The notes under the pieces were generated by a model, which saw only the letters and a list, made by a program, of their open reading frames with translations, made no database searches and was not told the origin of the DNA. From positions 1 through 5,100 of the forward strand of contig CAKUSI010000290.1 in the NCBI GenBank assembly GCA_934678955.1: a stretch of DNA of 5,100 bases, given 5' to 3'. Of the stretch, positions 1 through 5,097 are shown one piece after another. The position numbers and the translations under genes are program-made. Numbering within the stretch: the stretch's first letter is position 1; the number at the start of each line of letters is the position of its first letter. The DNA comes from an uncultured Austwickia sp. (GTDB taxonomy: Bacteria; Actinomycetota; Actinomycetes; Actinomycetales; Dermatophilaceae).

Positions 1-653
1 GCCAAGCGCGCGAGTTCCTGCAACGCCTCCAACACCTTGCCGTCCTGACCGACGAGACGTCGAGGGACTCGGCCCTCTTCGGAATCCACGATGGCCACCG
101 CCGCCCGATCTCCATCGATATCGACGTCGATGTCGCCGTCCATGTCCGCGATGTCGAGGAGGCGCTCAAGGAAGTCGGCCGCGATCTCTCCTTCTCTCTC
201 GAGCTGCTCCGTGCGCTCAGGCGAGAGGGGACGCTTACCCCTACCGAGGCCCCCTGACGCGGCGGCCGAGCCCGGGGCGGAGTCGTCGTTCTCAGCGTCG
301 TCGTCCTCGCCCTCGTGGTCCTCGCCCTCGCCGTGGTCGCCCTCGTCGTCGTCCTCAGCCTCCTCCTCGAGGCCCTCGCCTGCGCCGCCGGCAGCCGCGT
401 CCGCCGCATCGGTCTCATCCACGGCATCCGCCTCATCAGGAGCCGACCGGTCCTGGTCCGCGATACCGTCCCCGTGGTCGTGCACGGTGTCGACCTCGGG
501 GCTCCCTGGCGCGTCCGTCAGAGGGAGGGAGGGCCCAGCGGAAGCCACCTCACCCACGGCGCCGGAATCCTGGTCCGACGGTTGCTCCCCCGTCGAGTCG
601 GTCGGCTGTTCGCTCAGTGCGTCGCCCGTCTGGAGGGGTTCCTGTGCGCTCAT
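1..653 (-). CDS. jag: Jag/SpoIIIJ-associated KH-R3H RNA-binding protein, 3' end cut by window edge
   Basis: Partial gene; 217 complete codons are visible from ATG 651-653, and the C-terminus lies beyond base 1. A strong Shine-Dalgarno (AGGAG) sits about 5 bases upstream. Residues 1-140 are low-complexity, rich in Asp, Glu, Gly, Ala and Ser, with an almost purely acidic stretch at about 95-124. Residues about 145-217 look like the KH domain of Jag: a helix (REGEIAADFLERLLDIADM), a strand-rich part (DIDVDIDGDRAAVAIV), then the KH loop LVGQDGKVLEALQ with its GQDG at 202-205. The R3H domain expected next is off the window. Jag/KhpB proteins bind RNA and, with KhpA, affect cell elongation and division in some Gram-positives; that role here is inferred from family. 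Position after yidC is the conserved location. The acidic N-terminus replaces the short Jag_N domain of firmicutes and may be disordered. Identification is confident; function in this organism is inference. Confidence 0.9.
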   Translation of the reverse strand, partial: MSAQEPLQTGDALSEQPTDSTGEQPSDQDSGAVGEVASAGPSLPLTDAPGSPEVDTVHDHGDGIADQDRSAPDEADAVDETDAADAAAGGAGEGLEEEAEDDDEGDHGEGEDHEGEDDDAENDDSAPGSAAASGGLGRGKRPLSPERTEQLEREGEIAADFLERLLDIADMDGDIDVDIDGDRAAVAIVDSEEGRVPRRLVGQDGKVLEALQELARL

Positions 654-840
654 CGTGTCTCCTGCTCACTGGGCGGGCGGAACGCCCGCGGATGGGGGTC
701 GTGGGGCCGTACGGCGAGGACTGCCGGCCAGGACTGGCCAGGGCTCGCCACCGCCCTGAGTGCGCCGTGTCAGGTGCTTTGGTCTGCGGCCGTCGACGCA
801 AGGCCGACGGTGCGGACGGGACCGATCCGGCGCACCAGGG
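654..840 (-). other. yidC-jag spacer with inverted repeats
   Basis: A 187-base gap in an otherwise tightly packed cluster. It holds three inverted repeats: CCGTCG/CGACGG (790-795 and 805-810, 9-base loop) about 30 bases after the yidC stop, GGCCAG/CTGGCC (726-739), and GCGGGCG/CGCCCGC (673-689, 3-base loop) about 20 bases before the jag start codon. None is followed by a T-run, so none is a typical terminator. No convincing promoter was seen. Attenuation or a separate jag transcript is possible. Confidence 0.4.
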
Positions 841-1878
841 TCAGCGCCGGCGATTCTTGCGCTTGACAGGCTGATTTCGCTGGCCGGACGGCTTTCTCCG
901 GGGCGGGTTGCCGTTGGCTCCGGCGCTGCCATCTCCTGCCCCGTTAGTTCCGGTGGACGGCGCGGCGGAGTCGGACTCACCCTCGGAGTCCTCCTGGTGC
1001 AAGCCCGGGAGCGAAAACTTCACCGGTGACTTGCCCTTGCGGATCCGGCGCTCGTGCAGATCCTTCTCCGCCTGACTTCCCGGGGCCGGCATCCGCTTGA
1101 TCACGAAATATTGCTGCCCAGCGGTCCACAGGTTGGTGACCAGCCAGTAGAGCAGGACGCCGATGGGGAAGTTGACGCCGGAGACCGCGAAGATGAGCGG
1201 CATGACATACAGCAGGATCTTCTGCTGCTGAGCGAACGGGTTGTCGAGGGCCGACGCCGGCATGTTCTTGCGCATCAGCTGGTGCTGCGTCCAGAACGTG
1301 GAGGCCGACATCAGGATGACCAGCACGACGGTGAGGATCTTGGCCTCGAGGGAGTCCGAGTGCAGGAAGCTGGAGCTCAGCGGCGCGCCGAACAGGGTCG
1401 AGCTCTCCGCCTCTGCGGCAAGGTGCGCGGTGAGCGGGCCCGCGGCGCGCACCCCGCTGTTACGGTCTGCCACCCGGCTCAGGTTGTTCAGCACGCTGAA
1501 GAGCGCGAAGAACACCGGCATCTGCAGCAGGATCGGCATGCACGAGCTGAACGGGTTCGTGCCCGTCCGCCGGTACAGGTTCATCGTCTCCTCGGACATC
1601 GCCTGACGCGATTCCGGGTCGGTCTTCCCCTTGTATTTCTGCTGGATCTTCTGCATCTCCGGTTGGATCAGCTGCATCCGCCGAGAGCTTTGAATCTGCT
1701 TCACGAACAGTGGGATCAGCAGGATCCGGACAACCACCACCAGACCCGCGATCGAGGCGGCCCACGTCCAGCCGCTCGCGGAGGGGGCACCCAGAGTCGT
1801 GAAGACCGCATGGAAGCCCACCAAGACCCACTCGACTACCCACCGCAGCGGGAACAGAAGCTGGTCATACCACGCCAT
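841..1878 (-). CDS. yidC: Membrane protein insertase YidC (Oxa1 family)
   Basis: 345 residues. It inserts and folds membrane proteins, alone or with SecYEG, in the cytoplasmic membrane. There is a hydrophobic N-terminal segment (about 12-32), then TM segments at about 38-60, 112-134, 180-198 and a long hydrophobic stretch at about 222-258 that may hold one or two. Arg51, in VVVVRILLIPLF, matches the conserved hydrophilic-groove arginine of the family. The cytoplasmic loop (about 60-108, IQPEMQKIQQKYKGK) and the motif NPFSSCMPILLQMPVFFALF (108-127) are classic YidC. The large periplasmic domain of proteobacterial YidC is absent, and no lipobox is seen, unlike SpoIIIJ. The C-terminal tail (about 265-345) is hydrophilic and ends in an Arg/Lys-rich run (PVKRKNRRR), likely a ribosome-contacting tail. 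ATG 1876-1878 was chosen because it lies one base after the yidD stop with GAGAGGA about 10 bases upstream; the longer frame would run through yidD. Confidence 0.97.
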   Translation of the reverse strand: MAWYDQLLFPLRWVVEWVLVGFHAVFTTLGAPSASGWTWAASIAGLVVVVRILLIPLFVKQIQSSRRMQLIQPEMQKIQQKYKGKTDPESRQAMSEETMNLYRRTGTNPFSSCMPILLQMPVFFALFSVLNNLSRVADRNSGVRAAGPLTAHLAAEAESSTLFGAPLSSSFLHSDSLEAKILTVVLVILMSASTFWTQHQLMRKNMPASALDNPFAQQQKILLYVMPLIFAVSGVNFPIGVLLYWLVTNLWTAGQQYFVIKRMPAPGSQAEKDLHERRIRKGKSPVKFSLPGLHQEDSEGESDSAAPSTGTNGAGDGSAGANGNPPRRKPSGQRNQPVKRKNRRR

Positions 1879-1879
1879 G

Positions 1880-2329
1880 TCAGTGCATTCCTCTCGGGCG
1901 GGACTGCTGCCCGCCAATGGTGTCGGACGTCGTCGCGGCGAAGGAACCGCACCGCGCTCCGTCCTCCAGCGTTGCGTCCAGGCTCGCCTGTCGCGCCCGC
2001 GTTGCCCGACCATGAGCTTCCCAGTCGGGCAACCCGTGCGCCCCTCGAGGCGGGACATGATCGACGCCGCCCGCCGCCCAGGGATGGCAGCGCAGGAGTC
2101 GCCGGGCCGCAAGCCAGACACCCACGAGGGGACCAAACCGGCGCACCGAGGAGAGCGCGTAAGCGGAGCAGGACGGGTAGTACCGACAGCTCGACGGCAA
2201 GAGCGGTGAGATCAGGATCTGGTAGCCCCGCAGCAGCACCTCGAGCGGCCACGACATGAACCGGGTCAAGAGCGAAGGTCCCTGCGACGTCTCCGATCGT
2301 TCCGGCGCAGGTGAGCAGGACACCTTCAC
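1880..2329 (-). CDS. yidD: Membrane protein insertion efficiency factor YidD
   Basis: 149 residues from GTG 2327-2329, whose last two bases are the first two of the rnpA TGA (GTGA overlap); AAGG lies about 7 bases upstream. Another start is ATG 2255-2257 (125 residues), which would leave a 68-base gap and has no good Shine-Dalgarno; GTG 2321-2323 is also possible. The family core is clear: [13 protein letters not shown] (32-44), the cysteine motif [11 protein letters not shown] (48-58), [13 protein letters not shown] (72-84) and GGVDHVPP (87-94). YidD is a small membrane-associated protein that helps YidC-dependent insertion; its N-terminal part (about 20-45) is amphipathic or hydrophobic. 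The core ends near residue 95, but the frame continues for about 54 hydrophilic residues to a TGA one base before yidC, longer than many family members. The product is sure; the start is not. Confidence 0.9.
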   Translation of the reverse strand: MKVSCSPAPERSETSQGPSLLTRFMSWPLEVLLRGYQILISPLLPSSCRYYPSCSAYALSSVRRFGPLVGVWLAARRLLRCHPWAAGGVDHVPPRGAHGLPDWEAHGRATRARQASLDATLEDGARCGSFAATTSDTIGGQQSRPRGMH

Positions 2330-2754
2330 GGCGAGACCTTGCCTGCGGTCCCTGAGGTGCCCGGGTCGGCGTCCAGGACGGTCCGACCGCGATCGGCGAG
2401 CGCTCGGCTGGAAGGCGCCGACACGATCCGCCGCAGGCACCGATCGATGTCGCGCCCGAGTTCGTCGTATGAGGCGGCGGCCGCCGCCGGCTGCGCACGC
2501 ACCACGACGTCCACCCCGGCCGGTAGATCTTCGATCCGCTCGGCCATGAGCGCACGCAGGCGACGCTTCGTACGATTGCGCACCACCGCGTTGCCGACGG
2601 CCTTGGAGACCACGAAGCCCACGCGGGCCGGTGCGCTACCCCTGGATTCCCGGGCGGCGAGGTGCATCACGAGCGATCGACTGCCGCTGCGTCGGGCGCG
2701 GACCGCCGCGCTGAAGTCCTCGCGGTGCCGCAGTCGGTGCCGCGCCGCAAGCAC
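2326..2754 (-). CDS. rnpA: Ribonuclease P protein component
   Basis: 142 residues from GTG 2752-2754. The protein binds RNase P RNA and helps it cleave the 5' leader from precursor tRNA. The N-terminus [13 protein letters not shown] matches the start of actinobacterial RnpA proteins (commonly MLPxxxRLRRREDF). [21 protein letters not shown] (48-67) contains the RNR signature with the basic helix R59-N60-R61...K63-R64-R65-R67, and [23 protein letters not shown] (81-103) is the usual C-terminal half. A tail of about 30 polar residues after 113 makes it longer than the usual 110-125. GTG was chosen from the conserved N-terminus; an ATG at 2863-2865 in the same frame would run through most of rpmH and is rejected. 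The Shine-Dalgarno is weak (GAGCGG, partly within the rpmH stop region), so translation may be coupled to rpmH across the 10-base gap. Confidence 0.95.
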   Translation of the reverse strand: MLAARHRLRHREDFSAAVRARRSGSRSLVMHLAARESRGSAPARVGFVVSKAVGNAVVRNRTKRRLRALMAERIEDLPAGVDVVVRAQPAAAAASYDELGRDIDRCLRRIVSAPSSRALADRGRTVLDADPGTSGTAGKVSP

Positions 2755-2764
2755 GGCGAACCGC

Positions 2765-2902
2765 TCAGGCCGACAGCTCGACGCGTCCCTTGCGGCGACG
2801 CGCGGCGATGATCGCGCGGCCGGCGCGGGTGGCCATGCGGTGACGGAAACCGTGCGTCTTCGCACGTCGGCGGTTGTTGGGCTGGAAGGTGCGCTTGGTC
2901 AC
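2765..2902 (-). CDS. rpmH: Large ribosomal subunit protein bL34
   Basis: 45 residues, the usual length. Start is GTG 2900-2902 with GGAGA about 6 bases upstream. The protein begins (M)[18 protein letters not shown] and ends [12 protein letters not shown], the full L34 pattern: the TFQPN motif, a basic middle ([19 protein letters not shown]) and the terminal KGR-ELSA. It is a small, very basic protein of the 50S subunit. It is first in the leftward cluster, so the promoter proposed at 3061-3090 would drive rpmH and probably rnpA, yidD and yidC. The frame is short and lacks an ATG start, so it is easily missed by automatic ORF lists. Confidence 0.97.
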   Translation of the reverse strand: MTKRTFQPNNRRRAKTHGFRHRMATRAGRAIIAARRRKGRVELSA

Positions 2903-3037
2903 GGTGCTCTCCGTCGGTGGCGGTGGTCACTGGGCCGAGCGTCCCGGCCGCGATCGGACGTCCGCCGCCCCGAAGGAAACTCGAAGTCCCGCGCGATCGC
3001 GAGTCAGTGGGCCCGAGGCAGACGGGCATGCGAAGAC

Positions 3038-3053
3038 GGCCGTGAGCACGGCC
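3038..3053 (-). promoter_or_regulatory. Hairpin near the predicted 5' end of the rpmH leader
   Basis: GGCCGT (3038-3043), loop GAGC, ACGGCC (3048-3053): a perfect 6-bp G/C-rich stem with a tetraloop. It begins at about the predicted start point of the leftward transcript, so it could stabilise the mRNA 5' end or be an operator. No T-run follows on either strand, so it is not a normal intrinsic terminator. Confidence 0.3.
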
Positions 3054-3060
3054 ATCGACT

Positions 3061-3090
3061 ACGGTACGGGAGGTGACGAATAAGGGTCAA
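3061..3090 (-). promoter_or_regulatory. Candidate sigma-70-type promoter for the rpmH operon
   Basis: On the minus strand, TTGACC (3090-3085) is followed after 18 bases by TACCGT (3066-3061), a good -35 and a TANNNT -10. A start near 3054 would give a leader of about 150 bases before the rpmH GTG. It is the only TTGAC on this strand of the spacer. Judged by eye only. Confidence 0.5.
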
Positions 3091-3275
3091 ACCGCGTCGC
3101 AGCCAGCAGGACCTCTGCCACGTGGCGGGACCCGCACGAAGTGGATCCGTCCGCGAGGGTGGATCCCCGATCGGAATCACAGCACTTCGAAGGACGCCTC
3201 GACACATGATGTCAGGCCTCTTTGAATCCTCTTGTCCCCGAGGAGTTTCCGTCGGTTGACATATCGTGCACACTC

Positions 3276-3284
3276 TGTGGAAAC
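3276..3284 (-). promoter_or_regulatory. DnaA box (GTTTCCACA)
   Basis: The plus strand reads TGTGGAAAC; the complement GTTTCCACA differs from TTATCCACA at positions 1 and 3 and keeps the invariant TCCACA core. It is 12 bases from, and in the same orientation as, the next box, which supports a cooperative pair. Confidence 0.6.
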
Positions 3285-3287
3285 GCC

Positions 3288-3296
3288 TGTGGATAA
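3288..3296 (-). promoter_or_regulatory. DnaA box, perfect consensus (TTATCCACA)
   Basis: The plus strand reads TGTGGATAA, the exact complement of the consensus TTATCCACA. It lies about 120 bases upstream of the dnaA start codon, where autoregulatory boxes are common. Confidence 0.85.
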
Positions 3297-3331
3297 AGGG
3301 GTCCGCGTGCGTGTCGGACCGGCGGACATCG

Positions 3332-3337
3332 TACGAT
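3332..3337 (+). promoter_or_regulatory. Alternative dnaA -10 element (TACGAT)
   Basis: TACGAT matches the actinobacterial TANNAT pattern and lies within the palindrome ATCGTACGAT (3328-3337), 81 bases before the dnaA start codon. No convincing -35 lies 16-18 bases upstream, so this is only a second candidate for the dnaA transcription start. Confidence 0.25.
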
Positions 3338-3364
3338 GACGGCCTGACTTCTCCCGTCAGCCGC

Positions 3365-3382
3365 GGGGCGCGAGGTCGCCCC
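3365..3382 (+). promoter_or_regulatory. Hairpin in the dnaA leader
   Basis: GGGGCG (3365-3370), loop CGAGGT, CGCCCC (3377-3382): a perfect 6-bp G/C stem ending 36 bases before the dnaA GTG. A weaker CTGAC/GTCAG stem (3343-3359) lies just before it. These could affect translation of dnaA, but such stems are common by chance at this G/C content. Confidence 0.25.
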
Positions 3383-3418
3383 CCGACTCCCTCGCACGCT
3401 CCGACGTCAGGATTTGCC

Positions 3419-4885
3419 GTGACCGACCCGAACGACCACGACGTCGTCTGGCAGGAGGCGCTGGGATCGTTGTCGGGAGTGACCGCGAGGGACCGCGCGT
3501 TCCTGCGCCAAGGTCGGCTGCTAGGCTGGTTGAACGGCACCGCGCTCGTGGCGGTGCCCGATGACCTCACGAAGGACGTCCTGGAGACTCGTGTCCGGGA
3601 AGAACTCATCGCGGCACTGGAACTCATTGTCGGGCAGCCGACGAAGCTCGCGGTGACCGTCGATCCCGCCCTCCGGGAGAGCCTCGCCGTCGACTCCGCC
3701 GAGCATCCGTCGGCGGACCACGACGAGGCATCCGGACCTCTGGAGGGTGACCTCGTCGGCGGCAACGGACAGCAGGGCGGTGGCGAGCGCCCCACGGAGG
3801 CCGTCGGCGCGATGATCCGCCCGCGCGACGAGAGCGCGACGGTCAGCAGCGGGCACGCCCGACTGAACCCGAAGTACACCTTCGACAGCTTCGTCATCGG
3901 GTCGAGCAACCGGTTCGCTCACGCCGCGGCGGTCGCGGTCGCCGAGGCGCCGGCGGAGGCATACAACCCCCTATTCGTGTATGGCGACTCCGGGCTCGGC
4001 AAGACCCACCTGCTGCACGCCATCGGCCACTACGCGCGCCAGATCTACCCCGAGGTGAGCGTGGCGTATGTGAACTCCGAGGAGTTCACCAACGACTTCA
4101 TCAACTCCATCCGGGACGACAAGGCCGCGAGCTTTCAACGTCGCTACCGCGAGGTGGACGTCCTGCTCATCGACGACATCCAATTCCTGGGCGGCAAACT
4201 GCAGACCCAGGAGGAGTTCTTCCACACGTTCAACACGCTGCACAACGCGAACAAGCAGGTCGTGATCACCAGCGACGTGCCGCCGAAGATGCTTCAGGGC
4301 TTCGAGGCCCGCATGCGCAGCAGGTTCGAGATGGGGCTTCTCACCGACGTTCAACCGCCGGACCTCGAGACGCGGATCGCGATCCTGCGCAAGAAGGCGC
4401 AGCAGGAGCGACTGACCGTCCCGGACGAGGTCCTGGACTTCATCGCCAGCCGCATCTCGACGAACATCCGCGAGCTCGAAGGCGCGTTGATCCGCGTGAC
4501 CGCGTTCGCGAGCCTCAACCGACAGGACGTCGACCTGAGCCTGACCAATGCGGTCCTGAAGGATCTGATGCCGGATGGGTCGTCCAACCAGATCACGGCG
4601 ACGATGATCATGGCGCAGACCGCGGCCTACTTCGGATTCACGATCGACGATCTCTGCGGGCAATCCCGGTCGCGCGTGCTGGTCAACGCGCGCCAGATCG
4701 CAATGTATCTGTGTCGCGAGCTCACCGAGCTTTCTCTGCCGAAGATCGGGCAGCAGTTCGGTGGCCGCGACCACACCACCGTGATGCACGCGTACCGCAA
4801 GATCAGCTCGCTGATGGCCGAACGACGGAGCGTCTACAACCAGGTCACAGAACTCACGATGCGCATCCGCTCGGCATCCACCTGA
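3419..4885 (+). CDS. dnaA: Chromosomal replication initiator protein DnaA
   Basis: 488 residues. ATP-dependent initiator that binds DnaA boxes, melts the origin and helps load the replicative helicase. Domain I is about 8-90 (VVWQEALGSL; GWLNGTALVAVPDDLTKDVLE), domain II a variable acidic/Gly linker (about 91-148), and domain III begins at LNPKYTFDSFVIGSSNRFAHAA. Walker A is GDSGLGKT (189-196), Walker B LLIDDIQF (249-256), sensor I VVITSD (281-286), the box VII arginine finger R302 (in RSRFEMG) and sensor II R351 in NIRELEGAL. Domain IV ends with the DNA-binding signature GGRDHTTVMHAYRKI (448-462). All key residues are present. Start GTG 3419-3421 was chosen because CAGGA lies about 7 bases upstream and domain I begins soon after; an in-frame ATG at 3266 would place the DnaA boxes inside the gene. 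The linker is short next to Streptomyces DnaA. Flanking DnaA boxes on both sides suggest autoregulation. Confidence 0.98.
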   Translation: MTDPNDHDVVWQEALGSLSGVTARDRAFLRQGRLLGWLNGTALVAVPDDLTKDVLETRVREELIAALELIVGQPTKLAVTVDPALRESLAVDSAEHPSADHDEASGPLEGDLVGGNGQQGGGERPTEAVGAMIRPRDESATVSSGHARLNPKYTFDSFVIGSSNRFAHAAAVAVAEAPAEAYNPLFVYGDSGLGKTHLLHAIGHYARQIYPEVSVAYVNSEEFTNDFINSIRDDKAASFQRRYREVDVLLIDDIQFLGGKLQTQEEFFHTFNTLHNANKQVVITSDVPPKMLQGFEARMRSRFEMGLLTDVQPPDLETRIAILRKKAQQERLTVPDEVLDFIASRISTNIRELEGALIRVTAFASLNRQDVDLSLTNAVLKDLMPDGSSNQITATMIMAQTAAYFGFTIDDLCGQSRSRVLVNARQIAMYLCRELTELSLPKIGQQFGGRDHTTVMHAYRKISSLMAERRSVYNQVTELTMRIRSAST

Positions 4886-4999
4886 GGCGCTCTTCGCTCG
4901 CTGGGGACTCCTCCGCGCGCTTCTGCGATGCGTGTGTCCCCTGATCCGCAAGACTTGATCACCAAGGCCTGATCACCAAGACTCGATCCGCAAGGCTTG

Positions 5000-5008
5000 A
5001 TCCACAGG
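5000..5008 (+). promoter_or_regulatory. DnaA box-like site TGATCCACA, repeat unit 5 (core within 4998-5006)
   Basis: Unit 5 reads CTTGATCCACAGGG, with TGATCCACA at 4998-5006. It has one mismatch (G at position 2) to TTATCCACA. An identical site lies 14 bases downstream in unit 6. Confidence 0.55.
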
Positions 5009-5011
5009 GCT

Positions 5012-5020
5012 TGATCCACA
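5012..5020 (+). promoter_or_regulatory. DnaA box-like site TGATCCACA (repeat unit 6)
   Basis: TGATCCACA, identical to the site in unit 5 and in the same orientation, is the one closest to the strong inverted box at 5036-5044. The intact TCCACA core supports DnaA binding, probably of moderate strength. Confidence 0.6.
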
Positions 5021-5035
5021 GGGCGTCCTGCTGAG

Positions 5036-5044
5036 TGTGGACAA
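5036..5044 (-). promoter_or_regulatory. DnaA box, actinobacterial consensus (TTGTCCACA)
   Basis: The plus strand reads TGTGGACAA; the complement TTGTCCACA is the preferred form of the box in high-GC actinobacteria such as Streptomyces and Mycobacterium. It points toward the 14-bp array, 12 bases beyond its last unit, so strong and weak sites face each other. Confidence 0.85.
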
Positions 5045-5061
5045 CGACGCAGGCAGCCTGG

Positions 5062-5097
5062 CAGATGATTTCGGAATGACAGGTGATTTCGGACATC
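5062..5097 (+). repeat. Two 18-bp direct repeats at the window edge
   Basis: CAGATGATTTCGGAATGA (5062-5079) and CAGGTGATTTCGGACATC (5080-5097) match at 13 of the first 14 positions and are directly adjacent. The core TGATTTCGGA is not a DnaA box. More copies may follow outside the window. Its place next to a strong box in the origin suggests a structural or protein-binding role, which is unproven. Confidence 0.6.

Larger units (their letters stand above)
3256..3296 (+). promoter_or_regulatory. Candidate dnaA promoter -35 with overlapping DnaA boxes
   Basis: A consensus -35 TTGACA is at 3256-3261. At 17 bases' spacing the -10 position (about 3279-3284) has no good hexamer but coincides with the first DnaA box. 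GATAAA at 3292-3297 inside the second box is a -10 alternative at too long a spacing from TTGACA. The arrangement suggests DnaA binding blocks transcription of its own gene, as known for several bacterial dnaA genes. Box assignment is firmer than promoter assignment. Confidence 0.4.
2903..3418. other. Divergent rpmH-dnaA intergenic region
   Basis: A 516-base region without a credible gene. The left third is the leader of the rpmH operon, with a short GGCCGT/ACGGCC hairpin at 3038-3053. A sigma-70-like promoter facing left is at 3061-3090. The middle (about 3141-3166) has two GTGGATCC motifs 18 bases apart. The right third has a TTGACA at 3256-3261, two DnaA boxes (3276-3284 and 3288-3296), a TACGAT -10-like element and two small hairpins in the likely dnaA leader. 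In many bacteria the rpmH-dnaA spacer holds part of the origin or the dnaA autoregulatory sites; the two boxes here fit the latter. Confidence 0.75.
4940..5023 (+). repeat. Six tandem 14-bp repeats carrying degenerate DnaA boxes
   Basis: Six units start at 4940, 4954, 4968, 4982, 4996 and 5010 with no gaps: CCTGATCCGCAAGA, CTTGATCACCAAGG, CCTGATCACCAAGA, CTCGATCCGCAAGG, then CTTGATCCACAGGG twice. The GATC of every unit is exactly 14 bases from the next. Units 5 and 6 contain TGATCCACA, one mismatch from TTATCCACA with the TCCACA core intact; units 1-4 keep GATC but have a damaged core (TCCGCA or TCACCA). All are in the same orientation. The likely role is a cooperative row of weak DnaA sites; the alternative is decay of a duplicated box. 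Confidence 0.8.

Noticed and set aside
91..759. Plus-strand 222-residue open frame rich in Ser and Pro
   Set aside because: Antisense shadow of the acidic jag region: Asp/Glu codons read backwards give Ser/Val/Leu. No domain and no credible ribosome site.
1879..2136. Longer YidC start at 2136
   Set aside because: It overlaps most of the yidD core and adds non-family sequence; ATG 1876-1878 fits yidD spacing and the YidC N-terminus.
1054..2259. Plus-strand 401-residue open frame
   Set aside because: Antisense to yidC and yidD, both unmistakable; its translation has no recognisable family and is rich in Arg, His and Gln as expected of a shadow.
3266..3418. N-terminal extension of DnaA from the upstream ATG at 3266
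   Set aside because: It would translate through both DnaA boxes and the leader; the extra 51 residues resemble nothing in the DnaA family, while GTG 3419 has a ribosome site and fits domain I.
3004..3909. Minus-strand 301-residue open frame across the dnaA promoter
   Set aside because: Antisense to the dnaA N-terminal half and the regulatory spacer; no recognisable domain.
4886..4939. Intrinsic terminator after dnaA
   Set aside because: No stable stem followed by a T-run was found; dnaA may be read into the origin or terminate by another route.
3971..4951. Minus-strand 326-residue open frame
   Set aside because: Antisense to the highly conserved AAA+ and DNA-binding parts of dnaA.
4834..5019. 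Minus-strand 61-residue frame with repeated DQAL/IKPCG-like peptides
   Set aside because: The peptide repetition comes only from the 14-bp DNA repeat of the origin; it is not a gene.
4940..5023. CRISPR array
   Set aside because: The units are 14 bp, directly adjacent without spacers, contain DnaA-box cores and lie beside dnaA.
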